Source of the DNA: Prorocentrum cordatum
Taxonomy: Eukaryota > Sar > Dinophyceae > Prorocentrales > Prorocentraceae
NCBI GenBank assembly: GCA_963575745.1
Contig: CAUYUJ010008147.1
Coordinates: 429,248-466,747 of the forward strand
Length of the DNA stretch: 37,500 nt
Reading direction: 5' to 3'
Part shown: one piece after another, positions 1 to 9,075 of the stretch
Layout: each line of letters begins with the position of its first letter
How positions within the stretch are numbered: position 1 is the stretch's first letter
Notes under the pieces: model-generated
Database searches by the model: none
Seen by the model: the letters and a program-made list of their open reading frames with translations, nothing else
Told to the model about the DNA's origin: nothing
Translations under genes and position numbers: made by a program

Positions 1-75
1 CTTGCACAGAGCCACTGCTACTCAGCCAAGTCATAGTCAGATGCGTACACACGTCACAGATACAGTCAAAGCCCA

Positions 76-360
76 ATGCTCATCGCGATGTAGCAGAACT
101 GGCATTTGAAGGCCCCAATGGGGGAGCCGCCAGGGGTAGGATATTTGCCCGTTCGCGTGCAGATTGTGGGGATGTCTGAGGCGGATTGCCTGTTTGGTTT
201 TGATCAGGTTTCGCTCTTTTCATCGTCCCATGCTTATCGCGATGTAGGAGGCGTGGCGCTTGAGTGTTCCAAGGAGGAGCAGACGCCACGGGGTAGGACA
301 TTTGCCCGTTCGCGCCCAGGTTGTGGGGATCTCCCAGGCGGTTTGCCTGTTTGGCTCATC
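76..360. repeat. Tandem duplication, ~155 bp unit, 2 copies
   Basis: Two diverged copies lie head to tail. The motif atcgcgatgtag occurs near 82 and 236, gggtagga at 134 and 291, and tttgcccgttcgcg at 144 and 301, an offset of 154-157 bp. Both copies also end in a gcctgtttgg motif. Short frames run through it on both strands, but neither has convincing protein character. Confidence 0.75.
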
Positions 361-361
361 A

Positions 362-583
362 GACGACGTCGATGGCTCTGACGACGACAATGACGCTCTT
401 GATTATATGCGCGTGATGACGACGACGATGACGTCGACGACGATGCTGACGAGGGTGACGATGATGACGATGATGACGAGGACGACAACGACGCTGATGA
501 TGATTGTAGTGGATGTGGTGGTGGTGGTGATTTTGATCATGATGATGCTGATGGTGGTGAGGATGAGGATGAGGATAAGCCTG

Positions 584-615
<32 letters not shown>

Positions 616-832
616 GATGTTGCTGATGATGATGGGTGATGATGACGATGATGATGATGATGATGATGCTGATGCTGATGATGCTGCTGATGATGATGGA
701 TGATGATGGATGCTGATGATGATGATGGTGATGAGGATGATGATGCTGCTGCTGCTGATGATGATGATGACGTTGATGATGATGCCGATGATGACGATTC
801 TGATGCTGACGATGGGGATCACAACGACGTGG
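362..832. repeat. Degenerate (GAT/GAC)n triplet tract
   Basis: About 470 bp of imperfect GAT, GAC, GGT and GCT triplets in a 3-bp register. The long frames here (poly-D, poly-M and poly-I/H on the reverse strand) are products of the repeat, not genes. The next 150 bp holds nothing recognisable before the first dispersed module. Confidence 0.9.
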
Positions 833-984
833 TGATTACGACGGCGGCGACCATTGGGCGCTCGGTAATGCGTGGGCAATTGATGGGCGGAGGCTGGAGG
901 ATTGCAGGGAAGTGGTCCTAAAGGGATCCTAAACGGCTTCTGACCTTTTCGTTGTTGTGGTTGTTGACTCCCCATCTCTCAAGA

Positions 985-1457
985 ATAATTATGGTTGATC
1001 CCCCCTGCCCGGTGATCATTGCATTTTTCAATGAAAGTGCTCCTCCCGGGGGTCGCACCTTTTTTCCAAATGAAAGTGTGGGGTAACCAAATCGGGTTGT
1101 TGAGCCCCGAACTACAACAACTGCTACTGCCGGATATTTCCTCACAATTCAAACGCCGCGCCCTCGACGCATCGACGCTCAGGAGTCGCGCTCTCGCTTT
1201 GGTTTCTCTCGCGATTTACTTCGGAATCGCGCTATCGCCCGGTGCCTCCTCGCGAGTCATGCAGCACTCACGCTTCAGCAACCCGCTTGCTCGACCTGGC
1301 CGCTTGGGCCCGCCTCCCCGACCCCCCGTTAGGGTTTACCATCCCGATCAGCTCGTCTGGTTCTGCCACGCGTTTTCTGCTCCCAGCCCCCCATCCTGCT
1401 AATCCCGTGCTCTATACTTCTCCCTCCCCCTTCCATCCGTCCTCTATTCTATTCTAG
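985..1457 (+). repeat. Dispersed module, copy A
   Basis: It begins with a short TTG run (951-967) and the signature aagaataattatggttgat followed by a C-run, then ttgcatttttcaat. The body carries repeated cgcgctctcgc and cctcacaatt-like motifs, and it ends in a pyrimidine tract finishing ttctattctag at 1457. The same order of motifs recurs at 1632, 3638 and, truncated, at 7488. The end resembles a 3' splice acceptor. No protein is conserved between copies. Confidence 0.75.
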
Positions 1458-1576
1458 GGGCTGCACCAATTACACGCGGCAGGTAAGGAAGACATACTCC
1501 CAGGGGCGTGCGATCGAAGACGAAGAGGGCGGGTATCGAGGGTTTGGAATCTACGTGTTGAATGGCACGCGAGCAG
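1458..1576 (+). repeat. Exon-like or SINE-like block, copy A
   Basis: A 119-nt block between a pyrimidine tract ending in AG and a GAGCAG/GTAGG boundary. It reads without stops from its first base and ends with residues VEWHASR. Its centre carries gatcgaagacgaag. The related block at 2191 is 128 nt (a 9-nt difference), reads in the same phase and has the same end. It could be a reiterated exon or a short interspersed element with a (TTG)n tail. The sequence alone does not decide. Confidence 0.55.
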
Positions 1577-1622
1577 GTAGGTTGTTGTGGTTATTGCTGT
1601 TGTTGTTGTTGCTGCTGTTCGT
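1577..1622. repeat. (TTG)n microsatellite, short
   Basis: GTT/TTG triplets directly follow exon-like block A and directly precede module copy B. The same placement is seen at 2341, 6464 and 7230. Confidence 0.8.
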
Positions 1623-1631
1623 TCTCACTTC

Positions 1632-2190
1632 AGAAGAATAACTGTTGTTGACCCCCCCGGTGACCGTTGTATTTTTCAACTAAAGTGCTCCTTCCGGGTC
1701 TCACCCGGTTTTGTATCAGGGAAAGTCTGTGGCCACCAGGCTGCGCCATTGGCCCCATGTTTACAACGAAAGCGGCCCCTGCCTGATATTTCCTCACACG
1801 TTATTTCGAATTCGTGATCGCGCGCGGGACTTCCACATGCTTTCAAAGAATTGCGCTCTCGCGTTGTATTTCCTCCCGGTTTATGGAGCCGTGTCCATTA
1901 GACTCAGGAATCACATTCTCGCACCGAGTGTCCTCACGATTCACTTGGGAATCGCGCTATGGCTCCAATTTTCCTTATGATGGGTTGACGCTTTAGCGAC
2001 CCGCCCGCTCGACCTGGCCGTCCGGGCCCGCCCGCACCACCTGCCCGTTAGTGTCCGCCCGCCCGAAACGCCAGGCTGGTTCTGCTGCTTGTGCTCATGC
2101 TCCGAACCCTCCTCCTGCAAATTTCTTTCGTGCTCCATTCTTCTCCCTCCCCCTTGTCTCTTAACTCCTCCCCTCCTCCCCCTGCTTCAG
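1632..2190 (+). repeat. Dispersed module, copy B
   Basis: It starts with agaataactgttgttgac, a C-run and tgtatttttcaac, and shares the internal cctgatatttcctcaca and gggaatcgcgctatgg motifs with copy A. It ends in cctcctccccctgcttcag at 2190, which again resembles a 3' splice acceptor. It is about 559 bp long, against 473 bp in copy A. Confidence 0.75.
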
Positions 2191-2318
2191 AGGCTGCGCC
2201 AGCCACACGCGGCAGGTAGGGACGCTATACCCCAAAGATGGGGTAGGATCGAAGACGAAGAGGGCGGGTACCGGGTACCGAGGGTTTGGGATGTACGTGT
2301 TGAGTGGCACGCGAGCAG
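2191..2318 (+). repeat. Exon-like or SINE-like block, copy B
   Basis: A 128-nt block after CTTCAG and before GTAAGAG. It is stop-free in the same phase as copy A and ends in the same VEWHASR residues. A 6-bp hairpin, TACCCC (2228-2233) with GGGGTA (2240-2245), precedes ggatcgaagacg. The reading frame in the middle differs from copy A by compensating indels, which argues that DNA or RNA, not protein, is conserved. Confidence 0.55.
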
Positions 2319-2340
2319 GTAAGAGCGATCAGTATTAACA

Positions 2341-2627
2341 TGCTTGTTGTTGTGGTTGTTGTTGTTGTTGTTGTGTTTTTGTGTTGTTGTGATTGTTGTG
2401 GTTGTTATGGTTGTTGTTGTCGTCGTTGTCGTTGTTGGCGTAGTGTTGTTTCGCTTGTTGTTGCTGTTGTCGTGGTTGTTGTGGTTGTGTTTGTTGTTGT
2501 TGCCGTTATCATTGTCGTTGTCGTTGTTGTTGTTGTTGTTGTTGTTGTTCGGTTGTGGTTGTGGTTGTGGTTGTGTTCGTGTTTGTGCTTGTGGTTGTGA
2601 TGGTTGTCGTTGTCGTTGTCGTTGTCA

Positions 2628-2663
<36 letters not shown>

Positions 2664-2758
2664 TTGTCGTCGTCGTCGTCGTTGTTGTTGTTGCTGTTAT
2701 TGTGGTTGTTGGTGTTGGTGTTGGTGTTGTTGGTGTTGGTGTTGTTGTTGTTGAACAT
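2341..2758. repeat. (TTG)n tract, ~420 bp, degenerate
   Basis: TTG/GTC/GTG triplets in one register, after exon-like block B. It ends at ttgaacattattta followed by the module start signature aagaataattattgttgg (from about 2770), after which similarity to the other modules stops. Poly-V and poly-N frames here come from the repeat. Confidence 0.9.
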
Positions 2759-2764
2759 TATTTA

Positions 2765-3510
2765 TTCTAAAGAATAATTATTGTTGGGCCCCCTGGTGCG
2801 CGCCCCCCCTGCGCCGCCTAGGCCGCAGCTACATTTTCATCATTTTCGTGAGGAAGCCTCAGAAAAGAGGGTGTGTACAGGATCCGGTTGTTTTGTTGTA
2901 ATCCGCTTTCCCTTGCAAAAAACAATAGAAAATGACATTTCTTGTTCTAATATAATCAAATTTCAAGAATCCCTTGCAAAAAATAAGGTAAAGTGGACAT
3001 TCGCGCGCGCAAGACGAAATCCTTCCAAAACCTTAGTGTTCGCAGCGATTTTAACATAAAAACATCAAAAAACCAATGGTTTTTCAACAAAAAAATGTCA
3101 AAATCTCATCCCGCGCGCTCTTGCGGATTCGTAGGAAACCCAACACTTTTTAAACATTTCTGTCAAACGGGCTTTTGCGAGCAACTTTTTCGAACTTCTG
3201 CGACAACGGTTGCGCACCTGCCAGGGCCATCATCCCTGTCAAATAATACCATGCGGGACACATTCGTTTTTTCTTCGCGCGCGCACGCCGTCGTCGTCGG
3301 CCGCGGGGCCCTGAATAGTAGCCACGGTCGTCCGCATGCCACGAAGTGAAGTGTCCGAACGTCATAGGGCGGGAAGCTGGGTGTGGGTGGTGGCGAAGAG
3401 TCGTTTGGAAATTTGGTAGAGCTTGAACCGGCCCCCCCACAAAGTGGGGGTATTGCCCGCCTCCTATGAAAACCCTGGCACTGGTGAGAACGGACTGTCC
3501 CCACGTGCTA
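2765..3510. other. Low-copy intergenic DNA with an AT-rich island
   Basis: No gene is supported. 2870-3180 is clearly richer in A and T than its surroundings and holds two related stretches starting cccttgcaaaaaa (about 2910 and 2971). The rest is GC-rich and unremarkable. Short frames on both strands lack protein character. Confidence 0.6.
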
Positions 3511-3512
3511 GT

Positions 3513-3632
3513 AATTGTTGTTGTTGTTGTTGTTGTTGTTTTTGTTGTTTTTGTTGTTTTTGTTTTTGTTTTTGTTTTTTTTGTTGTTGTTGTTGTTGCT
3601 GTTGTTGTTGTTGTTGTTGTTTTTGAATCTTT
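3513..3632. repeat. (TTG)n microsatellite
   Basis: About 120 bp of TTG with TTTTTG variants, directly before module copy C. No exon-like block is recognisable just upstream of this tract. Confidence 0.9.
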
Positions 3633-3637
3633 ATATC

Positions 3638-4095
3638 TCAAGAATAAGCATTGTTGATCCTCCCTACAGTAACCATTGTTTTTCAATCAATATGCTTCTC
3701 CCGGGTCTCGAACCTTAATTTTCTTACGAGAGAAGTGAGGGGTCACCAAACTGGGCCCCTGGCCTTCGAGTTAAAACAGCAACGGCTCCCGCCAGCTACT
3801 TTCCCACAATTAATTACCAAATCGCGCTCCCGCGCGGAAGTTCTTCACACTTTATACAGGAATCGCTCCTTCGCTTGATAATCCCATGCGATTTCCTCAG
3901 GCGCCGCGCCGTCGACACTCAGGAGTCACGCTCTCGCTATGGATTTCTAGCGATTTGATTGGGCATCGCGCTATCGCTTCAGACTTCTCGCGATTCATGT
4001 AGGACGTACGCTTTAGCAACCCGCCTGCTCGATCTGGCCGCCTCATTTTCGACCCGCCCGTTAGGGTCTACCCGGCAGATTTGCCCGTCTGGTTT

Positions 4096-4132
<37 letters not shown>

Positions 4133-4231
4133 TATATATATTTCTTCTGCGCCTGAACCCTCTCCTGCTACTCTCTCTCGTGCTCCATCCTCCTCCCTCC
4201 CCCTGGTCCCTTCCTTCCATCCGTTTTTTCT
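3638..4231 (+). repeat. Dispersed module, copy C, with (TA)n insertion
   Basis: The start signature caagaataagcattgttgat, the C/T run and tttttcaatcaatatgctt match the other modules. cgactcaggagtcacgctctcgc-like units follow at 3910-4000. A (TA)n run lies at 4098-4142. The copy ends in pyrimidine-rich DNA and joins a different downstream element, the satellite leader at 4232, rather than an exon-like block. Confidence 0.7.
4098..4142. repeat. (TA)n microsatellite
   Basis: About 22 TA units with one GATA interruption near 4131, inside module copy C. Confidence 0.95.
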
Positions 4232-4377
4232 TACGTTGTTACCTAACAGCGAAGACTATTCAGTTTCTAGTGGTGTCAAAAGAGAGCAGCAGATGACTCC
4301 ACAGGGGGGTCTGGGCGGCATCCGGGGAACTGTGTCCGAACTCGTGTCCGAATTCGTTTTTCGCAAACAGTCACACA
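4232..4377. repeat. Satellite leader, copy 1
   Basis: About 145 bp beginning ttacctaacagcgaagact and containing gatgactcc, acaggggggtctgggcgg and gcaaacagtcaca, just before the 73-bp array. The same leader, roughly 80 percent identical by eye, precedes the second array at 16530. On the minus strand both leaders encode a similar peptide segment containing PPRPP and LTPLET-like residues, so a decayed coding origin is possible. Confidence 0.75.
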
Positions 4378-4900
4378 CTTCGTGCTCTTTGACCTCCCAA
4401 AACTCCATTCCCGGGCCACATTCTGAATGCCCGGAGCCAACTGTAGGCCACTTCGTGCTCTTCGACTTCCCAGAACTACACTCCTGGGCCACATTTTGAA
4501 TGCCCGGAGCCAACTGTAGGCCACTTCGTGCTCTTCGACTTCCCAGAACTCCATTCCCGGGCTACATTTTGAACGCCCGGAGCCAACTGTAGGCCACTTC
4601 GTGCTCTTCGACCTCCCAGAACTCCATTCCCGGGCCACATTCTGAATGCCCGGAGCCAACTGTAGGCCACTTCGTGCTCTTCGATTTCCCAGAACTCTAT
4701 TCCCGGGCCGCATTTTGAATGCCCGAAGCCACCTGTGCGCCACTTCGTGTTCTTCGATTTCCCAGAACTCCATTCCCGGGCCACATTTTGAATGCCCGAG
4801 GCCACCTGTACGCCACTTCGTGCTCTTCGATTTCCCAGAACGCCATTCCCGGGCTATATTTTGAATGCCCGGAGCCAACTGTTGGCCACTTCGTGCAGCA
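4378..4900. repeat. 73-bp satellite array 1 (7 units plus part)
   Basis: The motif cttcgtgctcttcga starts units at 4378, 4451, 4524, 4597, 4670, 4743 and 4816, always exactly 73 bp apart, with a truncated unit at 4889. There are many substitutions but no indels. On the minus strand the unit has no stop in any frame, so long minus frames rotate through all three phases. These are repeat products, not genes. Confidence 0.95.
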
Positions 4901-5220
4901 GGACGAGGAGGACAAGGACCAGCAAGAGGACGAGGAGGAGGAGGAGGAGGAGGACGAAGAGGAGGAGCCGGAGAAGGAGGACGAGCAGGAGGAGGAGGAG
5001 GAGGAGGAGGAGGAGGAGGAGGAGGAGGAGGAGGAGGAGGAGGAGGAAGAGCACGAGGAGGAGAGGGCGGCCGGCTTTCCCGGCTGCCTGCCCCGGCCGG
5101 CTGCACGAGGAGGAGGAGGACGAGCAAGACGAGGAGGACGAGGACGAGCAGGGAGAGGAGGAGGAGGAGGAGGAGGAGGAGGAGGAGGAGGAGGAGGAGG
5201 AGGAGGAGGAGGAGGAGGGA
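4900..5220. repeat. (GAG)n purine tract in two blocks
   Basis: GAG/GAC triplets at about 4900-5065 and 5108-5220, split by a GC-rich ccggctgcctgccccggcc segment that recurs after the second block (5221-5280). The switch from satellite to GAG is abrupt near 4896. Poly-E, poly-R, poly-S and poly-P frames are repeat products. Confidence 0.9.
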
Positions 5221-5344
5221 GGCCGGCCGGCTGCCCCGGCCGGCTGCTTGCCCCGGCCGGCCGCGCCTGCGCCCGGCCGCGGAGTGCGGTCACGGGAAGG
5301 GGACGGGGGCGGGCGGTCAAGGTTGATACCCCCTCCTCGCTCCT

Positions 5345-5635
5345 TCAACTGACTGCTCGCAGCAGGGCGGTGCGCGTTTCAGGATTCTCCAACAGACACA
5401 CAAACGCGCCGACATAGGGCGCCGCATGTGCCTGGTCCAGCACGCGCGGTGCCCCCGGGGAGTGGTTGCGGTTTTGCCCGATTGTGAGGACGCTTTTGAG
5501 CGGAACGCCCCTCCACATCCTTCCTGATTCCTCTCTCATTTCAACCCACGCTCCTTCCCGACACTCCTCCTCAATCGTCACATCATCATCATCATCATCA
5601 TCATCACTGGCTTCGCCGAGCACCCCGGTGGACAC
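5345..5635 (-). CDS. Weak candidate exon, acidic protein
   Basis: A minus-strand frame of about 96 codons with mixed composition: a run of eight Asp from (ATC)8 on the plus strand, then Glu-rich and hydrophobic segments. It opens at GTG, not ATG, and follows an in-frame TGA. A GTGAGT donor-like string lies at that junction, so it could be part of an exon or pure chance. No family is recognised. The plus strand is also open here, so confidence is low. Confidence 0.2.
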   Translation of the reverse strand: MSTGVLGEASDDDDDDDDVTIEEECREGAWVEMREESGRMWRGVPLKSVLTIGQNRNHSPGAPRVLDQAHAAPYVGAFVCLLENPETRTALLRAVS

Positions 5636-5694
5636 TCACGTCTTACGAGTCCGTGCCCATACTACTCCTACTACTGCGACTTCGAACTCATTCA

Positions 5695-5935
5695 TAGGAG
5701 TCTCTGTTTTGAGGCTACTTCCCTCGATACAAGTGTATCGTTTGAGGCTCAATCCGTTGATAGCAGTGTCTCGTTTGGACCTACACCCATTGATAGCAGC
5801 GTCTCGTTTAGACTTCAACAAATTTGTACAAACATTTCATTTGGAGATTCACTTCTCGAAAACGTTGAGTCGTTAACAGTCCACCCATTGATAGCAGTGT
5901 CTCGTTCGAAGATGTGCTGATTGATCGAAGTGTCT
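5695..5935. repeat. 33-bp minisatellite
   Basis: Units start near 5728, 5761 and 5794 (gtatcgtttg, gtctcgtttgg, gtctcgtttaga), exactly 33 bp apart. A diverged unit lies before them, and gatagcagtgtctcgtt recurs near 5892. One plus-strand phase reads an 11-residue pattern with D-S-S-V-S-F, but the 5892 copy is in another phase, so coding is unproven. Confidence 0.65.
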
Positions 5936-6190
5936 CGTTTGTACTACTCTTGCTAATAGTGTTTCTACTCCTACTTCTCGTTCACTGCACCCACTACAGC
6001 TACTACTTCACTGTTACCACTACTACCGTCACTGCTAATATTACTGCTACTACTACTGTTGCTGTTACTGCTGCTGCTGCTGTTGCTGCTGCTGCTGTAG
6101 GTATTGCTACTGCAACTACTGGCAATGCCATTGCGACTACGACTGGGACTGATGTTGCCACTGCGACTGCCACTGCGAATCCGAATGCGA
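5936..6190. repeat. Degenerate triplet tract (ACT/GCT/GCG)
   Basis: Imperfect ACT, GTT, GCT and GCG triplets in one register. It encodes a T/A/V-rich stretch in one frame. No gene is supported. Confidence 0.75.
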
Positions 6191-6306
6191 CTGCGAGAAC
6201 AAAAAAATCGGCACCAGCACTCCTACATGAATACCATCGGCAATGCTTCCAGCTATGCTTTTACACATCGCGGTCAGGTTGTTTTGCCGGGATAATTTTG
6301 TTTCAG
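6186..6306 (+). repeat. Dispersed 110-bp element, copy 1
   Basis: Shares gcgagaaca, aatgcttcca, tatgctt, acacatcgc and ccgggataatttt with 17985-18093 in the same order and spacing. It ends in ttgtttcag, immediately before exon-like block C. At both loci it follows a short-unit repeat, triplet here and hexamer there. Confidence 0.75.
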
Positions 6307-6460
6307 GCGCTGCACGAAATACACGCTGCAGGTAAGACAACTATACCGTAAGAGGGGTATTATCGACGACGGAGAAGCCGGGTATACAGGGTTTTGGCTG
6401 TACGTGTTGACTGGCAGGCGAGCATACCACAACAAAAAACGAACAGCAGTCTTAACATGA
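6307..6460 (+). repeat. Exon-like or SINE-like block, copy C (degenerate)
   Basis: Follows TTTCAG and keeps ctgcacgaaatacacgctgc, tatcgacgacgg and gtacgtgttgactggca, but has an in-frame TAA near 6349 and has lost the final donor-like GT. The hairpin has a different stem: ATACC at 6343-6347 with GGTAT at 6356-6360. The block ends in cagtcttaacatga and then (TTG)n. Confidence 0.6.
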
Positions 6461-6463
6461 CTT

Positions 6464-6573
6464 CTGTTGTTGTTGTTGTTGTTGCTGTTGCTGTTGCTGT
6501 TTTGTTTTCTGTTGTTGCTGCTATAGTTGTTGTTGTTGCTGCGGCTGCTGCTTTTGTTGTCGTTGTTGAATAC
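6464..6573. repeat. (TTG)n microsatellite
   Basis: TTG/GCT triplets following exon-like block C, ending ttgttgaatactca. What follows (6574-6700) is only weakly similar to the module start. Confidence 0.85.
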
Positions 6574-6705
6574 TCATTTCTACGTAATCACTATCGTTGA
6601 TCTTCGGAAGCGGTTCCGCGCGCTCTCGCCCCGACGCCGGCTACATTTTCGCAGAAAACGAGGCTCCCGCTCGAGCGTTGGTTTGAGCCTGAAAGTGGGC
6701 CCTTA

Positions 6706-7115
6706 GAGGTCCAGCTACGACAACAACGGCTCCTGATCTATACTTTCCTCACAATTTACCCCGAGACACCCTGACCAGAGAGGCCCCCGAACTCAGGAAC
6801 GGCGCTCTCGCTCGAGATTTTCTCGCAATTCAATTAAAGTGGCGGAGGCCCAGCCACGACGACAAGGGCTCCTGCTCGATACCTCCTCACGATTTACTCC
6901 GAGAGCCCCTGACCAAGAAGGCCCTCGAACTCAGGAATTGCGCTCTCGCTCGAAACTTTCCCGTAATTCAGGCAAGTTGGTGGAGGCCCGAATACGGCGA
7001 CAATGGCTCCCGTTCGATATTTCTCCGTAGGTATTCCGAGAGCCCTTGACCAGAGAGGCCCCCGAACTCAGGAACGGCATTCTCGTTCGAGACTTCTTCG
7101 CACTTCAGTCAGTGG
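6706..7115. repeat. ~138-bp tandem repeat, 3 units
   Basis: Units start at aggtccagc (6706), aggcccagc (6846) and aggcccga (6984), 140 and 138 bp apart. Each contains acggctcctg-like, cgagagcc, aggcccccgaactcagg and cgctctcgctcg motifs. Parts resemble the inside of the dispersed modules, which suggests a local amplification of that module. Confidence 0.85.
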
Positions 7116-7229
7116 CCGACAAGGAAGAGATTCCCCCCGAAAGGGGGTGCAATCGAAGACGAAGTGGGTGGGCATCGAGGGTTGGGGTATACGGAATGCA
7201 AAACACGCGTGCCAGTAAGAGCGAACCGT
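7100..7229 (+). repeat. Exon-like or SINE-like block, copy D
   Basis: A diverged copy with gacaaggaagaga, caatcgaagacgaag and gccagtaagagcgaac, ending at gtcttaaaatga before (TTG)n. It has a 5-bp C/G hairpin (7134-7138 with 7143-7147) around a GAAA tetraloop. Confidence 0.6.
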
Positions 7230-7238
7230 CTTAAAATG

Positions 7239-7309
<71 letters not shown>

Positions 7310-7420
7310 CGTTCTCGTTGATGTTGTTGTCATTTTTGTTGTTGCTGTTGTTGTTGTAGGTGGTGTTGTTTTTGTTTTTGTTTTTGTTGCTGTTGCAGCT
7401 GCTGCTGCTGCTGCTGTTGA

Positions 7421-7472
<52 letters not shown>

Positions 7473-7475
7473 GAA
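7230..7475. repeat. (TTG)n tract, two long pure runs
   Basis: Pure TTG near 7230-7312 and 7415-7475, separated by TTTTTG and GCTGCT variants. Poly-V, poly-L, poly-Q and poly-T frames come from it. Confidence 0.95.
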
Positions 7476-7487
7476 CTCTCACTGCGG

Positions 7488-7740
7488 AAGGGTATTGTTG
7501 ATCCCCCCTCCGGTGGCCATTGTGTTTTTCAATCGAAGTGCTTCTTCTGGGGGGATTGTGTTGTTGCTTCCGGATTACAACAACAACAACAATAACGGCT
7601 CTTTTATTTAGAATTCCTGACAATTTAGCCAGGACCCCCGCTCCCACCCGAAACTCCTTCGCATTGTACTCAGGAATCGCGATTGCGTGGGACTTCCCGA
7701 CAATCTATTCAGGACTCGCTGCTTGAGATGTTCCTGCGTC
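7488..7740 (+). repeat. Dispersed module, copy D (truncated)
   Basis: Has ggtattgttgatcccccc, ttgtgtttttcaatcgaag and actcaggaatcgcga in the usual order but stops after about 250 bp, without the pyrimidine end. Confidence 0.65.
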
Positions 7741-8049
7741 TGATAACGAGCCCCAGGGCTGAAAGGGAGGCGAAACGCTCGGATTGACAAGTAGCAACGT
7801 CGGAGATCTGGGCTCTTGAGGCCAAGCTACGATCGCCCGAGACGATGGTTCGGCGGTGCGCCGATGGGGAAGCGAGGAAGGGCAGACCTTCTCAGGGGGC
7901 GGTGGGGCTTCTCAGAAACCCTCCGGCCTTCCCAGGAGACTCCTGTGGCCTCGGAGGAGGTTCGGACCACTTTTTCAGAAGGCCAGAGGCTCTTCGGAGC
8001 CTTCTGAGAGGGGGCCCGCCCAGTCTGCCTTACACCCCTGTGCGCGCCG
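7741..8049. other. Low-copy GC-rich DNA with a CTTCTCAGAA family member
   Basis: No gene is supported. 7895-8015 carries cttctcagaaac, cagaaggccagagg and agccttctgagagg, a loose family also found at 12850-12980 and 23640-23790. Confidence 0.5.
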
Positions 8050-8165
8050 CCGAGTCATGATTTTCGGTCCATAACTCGGGCTCTCCGCGGCCGACGATTC
8101 GGGCACCCCCAGGACGCCCCTGACGAGGCGCAGCTGCTGGAGAGCATCCCGAGGCGAGGAGGATC
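8050..8165 (+). repeat. Left arm of a long inverted repeat
   Basis: The reverse complement of this arm is found at 8773-8905: gggcacccccagga, gaggcgcagctgctggag, agcatccngagg, and further out cggcc, ctcggg and ttttcgg. The loop is about 610 bp. A third copy in the orientation of the right arm lies near 12690-12810. Confidence 0.8.
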
Positions 8166-8772
8166 CGTCCAAGAATGCACGAGAACACTAAGAGGACGCC
8201 GAACATCCCCTGAGATCTGACGCTGCGAGAACAGTGTCGCATCGCGAAATCGATCGGAGCACTAGACGCCATTTTTCTGCATCATTTTTCGAGCCCGATC
8301 GATCTGTGAGGCTTCCGGGGCTCGACACGAGGCAGCATCGCCCATGGTGAAAAAGTGCAACTCCCAGATCTCCGGGGCTTTCCTCAGATGCGGGGCCTTT
8401 CCCCCCAGGCGCGCTGCCGAGTCGCGAGCGCCCGCGACGATACGGCCCCCTCGGGGAAGGGGAGGTATCTCGCACGACGGCGCCGCCCGCCTCGGCGGCG
8501 CCGGCGCCCGCGGAGCGCCAGCGCACGGCGCCGCTGCCGCCCTCCAGGGGTCAGCTTGAGGGCGACCTTCGAGGGCGAAGTTGACGGGCTCGGTTTCCAC
8601 CACCACCACCATAGGTTGGAGGGGGAGGGGGTCCTCTTTCTCCTCCTCCTTCTCTTCTTCGTCGTCCTCCTCCTCGTCCTCCTCCTTCCCCCCTCCAGCT
8701 TATGGCGGTGGTGGTGGAAAACGCGCCCATCAGAAGTTGGAGGTGTTCGGGCAGTTTCGTTGTACCTCGGCG
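8166..8772. other. Loop of the inverted repeat; no gene
   Basis: GC-rich DNA including a perfect 9-bp hairpin (8479-8487 with 8494-8502), a (CCA)n patch near 8599 and a CTC-rich stretch 8636-8697. The long frames here are arginine-rich, serine-rich or proline-rich in every phase and are not convincing. Confidence 0.5.
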
Positions 8773-8905
8773 GCTTTCCAGCCTCTGGATGCTCTCCAGC
8801 AGCTGCGCCTCGCCGAGAGCCTCCTGGGGGTGCCCGAGTCGCTCTGAATGGCCGCCGGAGGCCCGAGCCATGACCCGAAAACCTAACGACGAGGATCACC
8901 AGAAC
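8773..8905 (-). repeat. Right arm of the long inverted repeat
   Basis: Inverted copy of 8050-8165, with ctctccagcagctgcgcctc and cctgggggtgcccga. The same string in the same orientation, ctctccagcagctgcgcgtc, appears at about 12767. Confidence 0.8.
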
Positions 8906-8910
8906 GGGAC

Positions 8911-9075
8911 AGGCTCAGGGAGGGATGCATCGACCCCCAATCGCCCATTCATCGCCGATGGGGACCTGATAGTCCCGCCCCGACCATGAACGCTCGGATT
9001 CGCTATGAGGGGGCCCATCGCCGAGCAATCGGCGATGTATCGCCGATTCTGGCCCGCTGTTTCTCCTCCCGAGCT
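8911..9075. repeat. Palindrome-bearing dispersed family P, copy 1
   Basis: Contains atcgcccattcatcgccgat, ttcgctat and a near-perfect palindrome: ATCGGCGAT (9028-9036), GT, ATCGCCGAT (9039-9047). Related copies lie at 11525, 13645 and 19548. It has a MITE-like look, but no target duplication is visible. Confidence 0.75.

Noticed and set aside
1328-1340. gttagggttta, a telomere-like string
   Set aside because: Single occurrence in a dispersed module (variant at 4060); no tandem TTTAGGG array.
4378-4900. CRISPR array
   Set aside because: Units are contiguous 73-bp satellites without unique spacers, in an apparently eukaryotic context.
4276-5127. 283-codon minus-strand frame with repeated W/G/K/S residues
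   Set aside because: Translation of the 73-bp satellite, which rotates through three frames, plus poly-P from GAG.
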